The notes below the pieces were generated by a model. That model saw nothing but the letters and a program-made list of their open reading frames with translations, had not been told where the DNA came from and searched no databases. The translations under genes were made by a program, and so were the position numbers. Shown here one piece after another: positions 39,745-46,495 of a DNA stretch of 64,000 bases; within the stretch, counting starts at the first letter, position 1, and each line of letters begins with the position of its first letter. The DNA lies in contig CAVSRD010000007.1 in NCBI GenBank assembly GCA_963730315.1, forward strand, positions 219,841 through 283,840. The letters run 5' to 3'. This DNA comes from VRUE01 sp963730315 (GTDB taxonomy: Bacteria > Actinomycetota > Thermoleophilia > Solirubrobacterales > 70-9).

Positions 39745-40571
39745 CAGTCGTCTGGCTCGGCCAGCGCCTCGAGCACCGCCAGCCAGCCGTCGGGACCGTC
39801 GACCGTCAGGTCCGACTCCTCGGCGAGCTCCGGAGGCGACTCGGGGGAGACGATCCCGACGCAGACCGCCGTCGTCAGCTCGCCCTCCTCGCACAGCTCG
39901 CGCAGCCGCCGGAAGGCGTCGAGGTCGGTGCGGTCGTCGCCGGCGTAGACCGCGGCGCCCACCCCGTCGGCGGCCAGCAGCGCTCCGATCGCGGCATCCT
40001 TGCCGCCACCGCCGACCGGGCGCAGCTCCAGCACCTTGCGGCCCCAGCGGGGCTCCAACCCCGCCCGCCCGGCGGCTGCCGCGATCTGGTGCGCGTGCGC
40101 CTCCGCCGGCCGCTGCGACTGGGCGCCGCGCCAGTGCAGAGCCTGGATCGGTCCCTTGTCCTCCAGCCGCAGGCCCGCCTCGGCCAGGGCCTCGGCATCC
40201 AGCCCGGCGACGAACTGGGCGGCGCCGGCCTCGCGACCCCGCAGCGACGGGTCGAGGCGCGGCGCCTCGTCGCCCGGCAGCAGCAGCTCCAGGCCGTGGT
40301 TGCCGGCGTAGGCGATGCCGTCGACGCCGACCAGGCGGCGCGCCTCCTCGGCCCGCCGCCCTGAGATGCACCCGACCATGCCGTAGCGCCCGCTCAGCCG
40401 CTCCAGGGCCTCGCCTGCCCGCCGCGGCACCGCCGCCTGCTCGGGCCGCTCGACGATTGGCGCCAGCGTCCCGTCGACGTCGGTGAGGATCGCCGCGCTC
40501 GGCGGCTCGGCTCGCAGCGGAGCGAGCGGCCCGAGCTCCGTCCCCTGGCCGATCTCGGATTCGGGAGGCAC
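39744..40571 (-). CDS. otsB: Trehalose-6-phosphate phosphatase
   Basis: The 275-residue HAD-family enzyme has the nucleophile motif TDVDGTLAPI, the CISGRR motif, the GNHGLE segment and the metal motif YAGDDRTDLDAF typical of OtsB. It makes trehalose from trehalose-6-phosphate. No OtsA is in the window. GTG start, 7 bases after GATACT, which overlaps the -10 of the divergent TauE/SafE pair. Confidence 0.92.
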   Translation of the reverse strand: MPPESEIGQGTELGPLAPLRAEPPSAAILTDVDGTLAPIVERPEQAAVPRRAGEALERLSGRYGMVGCISGRRAEEARRLVGVDGIAYAGNHGLELLLPGDEAPRLDPSLRGREAGAAQFVAGLDAEALAEAGLRLEDKGPIQALHWRGAQSQRPAEAHAHQIAAAAGRAGLEPRWGRKVLELRPVGGGGKDAAIGALLAADGVGAAVYAGDDRTDLDAFRRLRELCEEGELTTAVCVGIVSPESPPELAEESDLTVDGPDGWLAVLEALAEPDD

Positions 40572-40576
40572 GGCAC

Positions 40577-40583
40577 TAGTATC
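40577..40583. promoter_or_regulatory. Overlapping divergent -10 elements
   Basis: TAGTAT on the plus strand (40577-40582) lies 7 bases from the ATG at 40589. On the minus strand the same bases give GATACT (40583-40578), 7 bases from the GTG at 40571. Polymerase can sit in only one direction at a time, so the two leaderless genes should exclude each other. Confidence 0.5.
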
Positions 40584-40588
40584 GCGCG

Positions 40589-40954
40589 ATGCCCTCGTCG
40601 CGCACCTTGAAGCTCGCCGCGATCGGCTCCGCGGCCGGCCTCTTCAGCGGTCTCTTCGGGGTCGGTGGCGGCACCGTCATCGTGCCGCTGCTGATCTTCT
40701 GGCTCGGCTACGGAGAGCGGCTTGCGACCGGGACCAGCCTGGCGGCGATCGTGCTGATCGGCTTGCTGGGCGCGATCGCCCAGGGCGGCATCTACGGCAA
40801 CGTCCACGTCGGCACCGGGCTGCTGCTCTCGATCCCGGCGGTCGGGGGCGTCGTGATTGGCACCGCGGTCCAGCAGCGGATTCCTCAGCGGGCCGTCTCC
40901 CTCCTCTTCGCGGCGCTGCTGATCGCCGTAGCGGTCGAGCTGATCGTACGATGA
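40589..40954 (+). CDS. TauE/SafE-family half-transporter, first half
   Basis: The 121-residue protein holds one TauE/SafE repeat: GLFSGLFGVGGGTVIVPLL near the start, about four hydrophobic helices, and a QQRIPQRAVSLLFAAL close. The family (sulfite or sulfonate exporters) normally has two such repeats in about 250 residues. The stop overlaps the next start (ATGATGA), so the two halves should be made together and probably pair. Confidence 0.82.
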   Translation: MPSSRTLKLAAIGSAAGLFSGLFGVGGGTVIVPLLIFWLGYGERLATGTSLAAIVLIGLLGAIAQGGIYGNVHVGTGLLLSIPAVGGVVIGTAVQQRIPQRAVSLLFAALLIAVAVELIVR

Positions 40955-41328
40955 TGAACGAGCTGCTCGCAGTTCTGATCGCGATCGCCGGCGGCCTCGC
41001 CGGCGGCCTGGTCGGGGTCGGCGGGGGGGTCCTGTTCGTCCCGGCGCTGACCGTCTTCCTCGGCCTGTCCCAGGTCGAGGGGGAGTCGACCTCGCTGCTG
41101 GTAATCGTCGTCGTCGCCGTGGTCGGGGCGGCTCGGCAGAACGCCTACGGCAACCTCAACCTGCGCGACGCGGCGCTGATCGGCGTCCTCTCGCCGCTCG
41201 GCGTCCTGGCCGGCGTCGCCGCCGCCAACGAGATCCCCCAGCGGGCGCTGGAGCTTTCCTTCGCCGGGCTGGTCCTGTTGATCGCCTACGAGCTGATCCG
41301 CCGCGCCCTCTCGCGCACGCCCGATTAG
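40951..41328 (+). CDS. TauE/SafE-family half-transporter, second half
   Basis: The 125-residue protein is a second TauE/SafE half with GLAGGLVGVGGGVLFVPAL, four helices and an IPQRALELSFAGLVL close. Its similarity in layout to the first half suggests duplication of a single repeat. The start is one of two adjacent ATG codons (40951, 40954). Both halves keep the glycine-rich loop, so neither looks inactive. Confidence 0.82.
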   Translation: MMNELLAVLIAIAGGLAGGLVGVGGGVLFVPALTVFLGLSQVEGESTSLLVIVVVAVVGAARQNAYGNLNLRDAALIGVLSPLGVLAGVAAANEIPQRALELSFAGLVLLIAYELIRRALSRTPD

Positions 41329-41359
41329 GTTTCTAGGCGGGGAAGGGACAGACATCGTC

Positions 41360-41365
41360 TACGCT
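41360..41365 (+). promoter_or_regulatory. -10 (TACGCT) of the PAC2 gene
   Basis: TACGCT ends 7 bases before the GTG at 41372. Confidence 0.55.
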
Positions 41366-41371
41366 CAGAGC

Positions 41372-42241
41372 GTGGACTCCTCCTCCCTCAGCTGGCACGC
41401 CGAGCTGCCGCAGCTCCGGTCTCCGGTGCTCGTCTGCGCCTTCCGCGGATGGAACGACGCCGCCGGCGCCGCCTCCACGGCGCTGGCCACGGTCGCCGAC
41501 TCGTTCGACGCCGAGTCGATCGCCGACGTCGACCCCGAGGAGTACTTCGACTTCCAGGCGACCCGGCCGACGATCGTCCTCACCGAGGGCCAGTCCCGAC
41601 GCATCGACTGGCCGCAGAACGACCTGATCGCCGTCCGCGTCCCCGGCGCCGAGCGCGACCTCGTCCTCTTCGACGGCACCGAGCCGAACCTGCGCTGGCG
41701 CACCTTCTCGGAGGCGATCGCGACCGCCGCCGACGCGCTCGGCGTGGAGATGGTGATCACCTTGGGAGCGCTGGTCGCCGAGGTCTCCCACAGCCTGCCG
41801 GTGCCGATCACCGGCCTCGCCTCCGACGAGCAGCTGGTCGAGGAGCTCGACCTGCAGCGCTCCAGCTATGAGGGGCCGACCGGGATCGTCGGCGTCGTCC
41901 ACGACTGCTGCCGCAGCATCGGCATCACCTCGGCCTCGCTCTGGGCGGCGGTGCCCCACTACGTGTCCGCGGTCCCGAACCCGAAGGCGGCGCTGGCCCT
42001 GCTGCGGCGGCTGGAGGGCCTCACCGGGATCGCCGTCGACGCCGCCGAGCTGGAGGAGGAAACCGCCAGCTACGAGGAGCAGATCGGCCGCGCCGTGGCC
42101 GCCAATCCGGAGATCGCCGAACTGGTCGAGCGGATCGAGGCCGAGCAGGCCGAGGCGTTCGGCGACGAAGTCCCCGACGTTCCGTCAGGGGACTCGATCG
42201 CGAGCGAGTTCCAGAGGTTCCTGCGACAGCAGGGCGATTGA
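41372..42241 (+). CDS. PAC2 family protein (proteasome assembly chaperone-like)
   Basis: The 289-residue protein has the PAC2 pattern: VLVCAFRGWNDAAGAASTAL at the front, a Rossmann-like core (VITLGALVAEVSHSLPVPITG), VGVVHDCCRSIGITSASLWAAVPHYV and a helical C-terminus rich in Glu. PAC2-family proteins in actinobacteria occur in proteasome-bearing genomes, but a direct role is unproven. No proteasome gene lies in the window. Leaderless GTG start. The convergent RecB-like gene ends 20 bases later. Confidence 0.87.
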   Translation: MDSSSLSWHAELPQLRSPVLVCAFRGWNDAAGAASTALATVADSFDAESIADVDPEEYFDFQATRPTIVLTEGQSRRIDWPQNDLIAVRVPGAERDLVLFDGTEPNLRWRTFSEAIATAADALGVEMVITLGALVAEVSHSLPVPITGLASDEQLVEELDLQRSSYEGPTGIVGVVHDCCRSIGITSASLWAAVPHYVSAVPNPKAALALLRRLEGLTGIAVDAAELEEETASYEEQIGRAVAANPEIAELVERIEAEQAEAFGDEVPDVPSGDSIASEFQRFLRQQGD

Positions 42242-42260
42242 GAGCCGGCGACCCGCCGTC

Positions 42261-45113
42261 TCAGCCCTCGGCGGCGGGGCAGACGAGCCGGTAGTCGCAC
42301 CAGCCGCAGACGGCCGGCGAGGGCCGCGGCTCGAAGTCCTGGCCGAGGATGCCCTCGCCGACCTGCAGCACGGTCCGCTCGACCCGCTCGGCGTCGTCGG
42401 GCCTGACCGGCGCGGCGACCTTCTCGGCGTCGAGGACGTAGTAGTAACTGCCGCTCTCCGCCTCCAGGTCCCAGGCCTGGCGTGCGGCGAGCCGGTACAG
42501 GGCCAGCTGCAGGTCGCTCTCCAGCGCCGCCTCGTCCTTGCGCTCGCCGGTCTTGTAGTCGATCAGCTCGTGGCGGCCGCCGGGCAGGCGGTCGACCCGG
42601 TCGACCCGGCCGCGCACGCGGTGCTCGCCGATCCGGACGTCGAACTTCCGCTCCAGCCAGACCGGCTCGCCGTCGGACTCGCGCTCCTGCTCCCAGTAGA
42701 GGCGCATCGCCTCGCGTGCCCGGTCGCGGAACTGGAGCTCGTCGTCGCTCGAGCCGAAGCCGGCGCGCCGCCAGCCCGCCTCGAACAGCTCCATCAGGCG
42801 CTGCGAGCCATCCTCCTCGCGGCTGCCCGCGTCCTCCTTGTGGAAGCGCTCGAGCACGTTGTGGATCAGGATGCCGAAGCGCTGGTTGATCGTCGGCTCC
42901 TGGGGGATGCCGAACACGCGCGCGAACTTGTACTTCAGCGGGCAGGTCAGGTAGAGGTCGAGGTCGGAGGCGGAGAGGCTCAGCGCGCCGTCGCCGCGGC
43001 GCGGCAGGAACTCCTCCAGCGAGGGCTCCCGGCGGGCGGCGATCAGCCTGCGGCGGGCCTCTCCCTCGCGCTCGGAGTCGAGCAGGTAGGCGTCGAGCGA
43101 GGAGGCGTCCAGCTCCGCCTGCTGCTCCGGCGTCGCCACCTGGCGCAGCAGCCCGTTGACCGCCTCGATCGCCTCCACGGTCGCCTCGTCGCCCGGCCGC
43201 TGGGCGAGCGCCGCCAGCTTCAGCAGCTCGAGGTAGCGGGCGATCGCCCGGTTGACGTCGATCGCGGTGTCGAGCCGCGGCTCCGACAGCTCCCGGCCGG
43301 CTCTCCAGGACGCCTCCAGCACCTCCTCGCGCAGCATCCGGTAGGTCGCGTGAAGGCCCTCTGCGGGGCCGAAGAGCTCCTCCTCGTGAGCTTCCTCCTC
43401 GTCTCCCGCCGTTGCCAGCGCCTTCGCGTAGGCCTCCGAGGGGCGCGCCTCGCCCTCCTCGCCGCGCTCGACCCGGGAGAGGACCAGGCCCGATCGGGCA
43501 GGATGGCCGATCCGCTCGGCGGCGGCGCCGCGCTCCAACCCGAGCACGAAGACGTGCTCGAACTCCATCCCCTTCACCGCCTCGCGGCTCACCCCCAAGA
43601 CCGCGCCCGGCGCCGGCGGCTCGGCGATTCCGGCCGGCTCGACGCCGGCGTCGGCGACGGCGTTGAGGTGGCGGATGAAGTCGCGGGTCGACCGGTGCGG
43701 CTCGCGCCGCGCCCAGGCGGTGGCCAGCTCGGCGAGCCGCGCCAGGCCGAGCAGCCGCTCCGCCACCTCCGGCTGCGCAGCGAACAGTCGCTGGCGACGC
43801 AGGCCGACCGCCTCGATCAGGCGGCGCACGAAGACGTCGGCGCGCCGCTCCTCCAACGCCGCCGAGGCCGCCGCGTAGAGCTTCAGGAAGGACTGGATCC
43901 GCTCGCGTGCCTCGGGCGGGATCTGCGGGCTCTCCAGCGCCGCCTCGCAGGTGGAGACCATGTCGAGCTTGCGGCGGCGGGAGATCGTCGCCAGCCGGGC
44001 CAGGTCGGCGGCGCGCAGCTCGACCGGCGGCCGGGTCAGCGCCCGCGCCGCCGCCGCCGAGTCGGCTGGATCGGCGAGCACCCGCAGCCAGGCGATCGCG
44101 TCCCGCACCTCGGGCCGCCGGAAGAGGGCGGCGGGGCCGGAGAGGTGGAAGGGGATGCCCCGCTCCTCCATCGTCGCGGCCACCGTCCCGCCGCGCGCCG
44201 CCGGGTCGTCGACCAGGACGCAGATCTGCTCCGGAGCGATCCCCTGCGCAATCAGGTGCTCCGCCTCTCGCGCCACCGCCTGCGCCTGCGCCCGCTCGTT
44301 GGCGCACTTCCAGAACCGCACCGGGGGGTCGCGGAACCGGCCGGTGAGCTCCACGACCTCGGCGTTCGGATGGACGGAGACGGCCCATGCCTCTGCCCGC
44401 TGCTCCATCGCGTACACGTGGTTGGCGTGCTCCCCTGCCAGGGCCGCGAGGATCGCTTTCTGAGCTGGGGTGGCGTCCTCCAGCTCGTCGACCATGATCT
44501 GGGCGAAGCGGGCTGCGACCGCCTGGCGGACGTCCGGGCGGTCGTCGAGGAGCTTGTTGAGGGTGAGGAAGACGTCGCCGCGGTCGAGGCTGCCGGCTGC
44601 GGCGAGGATCCGGTCGTGGGCGGCGACCAGCTCGGCGAGATCGGAGCTGGCGGGCTCCGAGCCCGCCTTCAGAGCATCGATCTCCTCCAGCAGCGCGGCG
44701 AGCAGGCCGGCCGGGTTGCCGCGGATGTCGTGGTGGCGGAGGGGGAGGTCGCCGAGGCGGTCGAGCAGCATCGCGAGGCGCTCGGCGGGCCCGAGCACGT
44801 CGAAGAAGGGGTCGAGGCCGGCGGCGCGGGAGCGCTCGCGCAGCAGCCGCTCGCCCACCGTGTCCCAGGTGCCGATCCAGAGCTCCTCGTAGGAGTCGCC
44901 GAGCAGCACTTCGGCGCGCTCGCGCAGCCGCCGCGCGGTGGCCGGGGTGGAGGAGAGGACGAGGACCCGCTCGGGCTCGGTCCCGGACGCGGCGAGGCGC
45001 GCCAGGCGCCGGGCCAGCGCCTCGGTCTTCCCGGTCCCCGCCTCGCCGACGAGGAGCAGCGGGCCGTCGTCGTGGCGGACGGCGCGCTCCTGCGGCTCGG
45101 CGAGGGCAAGCAT
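42261..45113 (-). CDS. AdnAB/RecB-like UvrD-type ATPase with C-terminal Fe-S nuclease
   Basis: The 950-residue protein begins with a UvrD-like core: Walker A GEAGTGKT (23-30), a Walker B-like VDELED (208-213), and motif V VKGMEFEHVFVLGL near 513. It ends with a RecB-type PD-(D/E)XK nuclease (GRVDRVDRL, ELIDYKTG near 840-860) and a four-cysteine cluster (Cys near 724, 936, 939, 945: CPLKYKF and CGWCDYRLVC) as in AdnA/AdnB and AddB Fe-S nucleases. Motif III (usually GDxxQ) reads YAMEQRAEA, and no clear motif VI arginine is seen, so helicase activity may be weak or lost while the nuclease looks intact. In mycobacteria AdnA and AdnB sit side by side; here no partner is adjacent. Leaderless ATG. 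Confidence 0.88.
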   Translation of the reverse strand: MLALAEPQERAVRHDDGPLLLVGEAGTGKTEALARRLARLAASGTEPERVLVLSSTPATARRLRERAEVLLGDSYEELWIGTWDTVGERLLRERSRAAGLDPFFDVLGPAERLAMLLDRLGDLPLRHHDIRGNPAGLLAALLEEIDALKAGSEPASSDLAELVAAHDRILAAAGSLDRGDVFLTLNKLLDDRPDVRQAVAARFAQIMVDELEDATPAQKAILAALAGEHANHVYAMEQRAEAWAVSVHPNAEVVELTGRFRDPPVRFWKCANERAQAQAVAREAEHLIAQGIAPEQICVLVDDPAARGGTVAATMEERGIPFHLSGPAALFRRPEVRDAIAWLRVLADPADSAAAARALTRPPVELRAADLARLATISRRRKLDMVSTCEAALESPQIPPEARERIQSFLKLYAAASAALEERRADVFVRRLIEAVGLRRQRLFAAQPEVAERLLGLARLAELATAWARREPHRSTRDFIRHLNAVADAGVEPAGIAEPPAPGAVLGVSREAVKGMEFEHVFVLGLERGAAAERIGHPARSGLVLSRVERGEEGEARPSEAYAKALATAGDEEEAHEEELFGPAEGLHATYRMLREEVLEASWRAGRELSEPRLDTAIDVNRAIARYLELLKLAALAQRPGDEATVEAIEAVNGLLRQVATPEQQAELDASSLDAYLLDSEREGEARRRLIAARREPSLEEFLPRRGDGALSLSASDLDLYLTCPLKYKFARVFGIPQEPTINQRFGILIHNVLERFHKEDAGSREEDGSQRLMELFEAGWRRAGFGSSDDELQFRDRAREAMRLYWEQERESDGEPVWLERKFDVRIGEHRVRGRVDRVDRLPGGRHELIDYKTGERKDEAALESDLQLALYRLAARQAWDLEAESGSYYYVLDAEKVAAPVRPDDAERVERTVLQVGEGILGQDFEPRPSPAVCGWCDYRLVCPAAEG

Positions 45114-45120
45114 CGATCCA

Positions 45121-45126
45121 ACGCTA
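45121..45126 (-). promoter_or_regulatory. -10 (TAGCGT) of the AdnAB/RecB-like gene
   Basis: TAGCGT ends 8 bases before the ATG at 45113 in a 44-base divergent gap. Confidence 0.5.
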
Positions 45127-45144
45127 CCTGGACGGCTGGCTCCA

Positions 45145-45150
45145 TAGGAT
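45145..45150 (+). promoter_or_regulatory. -10 (TAGGAT) of the inositol-phosphatase-like gene
   Basis: TAGGAT ends 8 bases before the GTG at 45158, mirrored by the divergent hexamer at 45121. Confidence 0.55.
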
Positions 45151-45157
45151 CAACCCG

Positions 45158-45964
45158 GTGGACGTTCTCTCCGCAGACTGGCCGGGGATCTGCCGCCGCA
45201 TCGTCGCGGCGCAGGAGACGATCTTCGAGCGGACGCCCGGCAGCGCCGCGCGCACCGTCTACGAGGGGATCGGCGAGGGCGGCGACCGCACCCTTGCGAT
45301 CGACCGCGAATGCGAGGACGCCGTCTTCGCCGAGCTGGAGGGGCTGGCAGCCGCGGGCGGCCGCTTCGTCGCCGTGTCCGAGGAGCGGGGGGAGGTCGGC
45401 TTCGGCGGGGGAGGCGAGATGCGCGTCGTCGTCGATCCGATCGACGGGTCGCTCAACGCCCGCCGCGCCCTGCCCGCCCACAGCCTCAGCGTCGCCGTCG
45501 CCTCCGGTCCCTCGATGGCAGACGTCGAGTTCGGCTACGTCTACGACTTCGGCGCCCGCGAGGAGTTCGCCGCGCGGCGCGGCGTGGGCGCAACGCTCGA
45601 CGGGCGGTCGATCGAGGTCGCTGCGGACACCGAGAAACCGGAGCTGCTGGGGGTCGAGTCGGCCGAGCCGGGGCGGGTGCGGCCGCTGGCCGAGGAGGTG
45701 GCCGGCCGGGTCTTCCGGCTGCGCGTGATCGGCTCGATCGCGATCACCGCCGCCTACGTGGCGGCGGGGCGGCTCGACGCGATGCTCAGCCTGCGGCCCT
45801 GCCGCTCGGTCGATGCCGCCGCTGCGCAGCTGATCGTCCGCGAGGCCGGCGGGGTCGTCGCCCTCGGCGATTTGGCGCTGGGCGGCGCGGACCTCGGCCT
45901 GGAAGCCCGCTACCCGATCGCCGCCGCAGCCGGAAAACGGGCCCTGGCGGCGGTCCGGGTGTAA
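45158..45964 (+). CDS. Inositol monophosphatase-family phosphatase
   Basis: The 268-residue protein has the metal-binding Glu in SEERGE, the core VVVDPIDGSLNARRALPAH and the C-terminal motif RSVDAAAAQLIVREAGG. In most family members the last motif starts WD; here Ser-Val-Asp retains the metal-binding Asp. Relatives include inositol monophosphatase, histidinol phosphatase and fructose-1,6-bisphosphatase types, so the substrate is open. Leaderless GTG. Confidence 0.87.
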   Translation: MDVLSADWPGICRRIVAAQETIFERTPGSAARTVYEGIGEGGDRTLAIDRECEDAVFAELEGLAAAGGRFVAVSEERGEVGFGGGGEMRVVVDPIDGSLNARRALPAHSLSVAVASGPSMADVEFGYVYDFGAREEFAARRGVGATLDGRSIEVAADTEKPELLGVESAEPGRVRPLAEEVAGRVFRLRVIGSIAITAAYVAAGRLDAMLSLRPCRSVDAAAAQLIVREAGGVVALGDLALGGADLGLEARYPIAAAAGKRALAAVRV

Positions 45965-45986
45965 CGGCCGGCGGGCGCCGGTTTAG

Positions 45987-46013
45987 GAACGAGTGTTCGT
46001 AGAACGTATGTTC
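45987..46013. promoter_or_regulatory. Tandem LexA-type (SOS) boxes
   Basis: Two GAAC-N4-GTTC palindromes stand 15 bases apart: GAACGAGTGTTC (45987-45998) and GAACGTATGTTC (46002-46013). This is the core of the actinobacterial SOS box. They sit right upstream of the TAGACT -10, where LexA would block transcription. Confidence 0.65.
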
Positions 46014-46015
46014 GC

Positions 46016-46021
46016 TAGACT
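46016..46021 (+). promoter_or_regulatory. -10 (TAGACT) of the basic coiled-coil gene
   Basis: TAGACT lies 3 bases downstream of the second LexA-type box, which would cover its -35 region. The expected message starts near 46028 and has a leader of about 40 bases with AAAGGG as ribosome binding site. Confidence 0.5.
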
Positions 46022-46068
46022 CTCGAACGCTTCCGCCAGACAACCGACACTTGAAAGGGATGAACTCG

Positions 46069-46473
46069 ATGCCCACCCAGAGCAGCAAAGCAACCGGCCC
46101 GGGTAAAACGGCCTCCCAGCCGCAAGCCCCACCTCCGTCTCGCGCCGAGCACGCCCGCTCGGTCGCCGAAAGCGCCGTCGACCTGCCGGTCGGCGCGGTG
46201 CTCGAGGTGAGCGAGCGCGTCTCCGAGTTGGTCGAGCCGTTCACCCACCGTGCCGCCGCCGAGCGGCAGCTGAAGTCCTACCGGACGCGCATCCGCCGCA
46301 CCGCGAAGCGGACCGAGCGCCGCGGCGCCTCGGCCCGCCGCAAGGCGGCCACCGAAGCGCGGCAGACCCGCAAGAGGACCGAGCGGCGTGTCCGCAAGGC
46401 GTTCGAGGAGCAGACCTCGCGCGCCCAGCAGCTCGTCGACCAGGTCGGCGACCGGGTCGCCGTTCTTCGCTAG
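46069..46473 (+). CDS. Basic coiled-coil protein with SOS-type promoter
   Basis: About 134 residues. A Pro/Gln-rich N-terminus precedes an amphipathic helix (SVAESAVDLPVGAVLEVSERV) and a long helix of Arg, Lys, Ala and Glu (RRTAKRTERRGASARRKA) reminiscent of HbhA/phasin-like or histone-like basic proteins. No signal peptide. The start at 46069 is favoured by AAAGGG 9 bases upstream; an upstream ATG at 46060 is also possible. Because two LexA-type boxes control it, a DNA-binding or DNA-damage role is an attractive inference. Confidence 0.75.
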   Translation: MPTQSSKATGPGKTASQPQAPPPSRAEHARSVAESAVDLPVGAVLEVSERVSELVEPFTHRAAAERQLKSYRTRIRRTAKRTERRGASARRKAATEARQTRKRTERRVRKAFEEQTSRAQQLVDQVGDRVAVLR

Positions 46474-46495
46474 GCGGGGTCCCTCCCATCAGAAA

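Noticed and set aside
41868..45728. 1286-codon open frame opposite the RecB-like gene
   Set aside because: Composition (Arg, Val, Gln, Leu repeats) is typical of antisense frames in high-GC DNA; the minus-strand gene has clear motifs.
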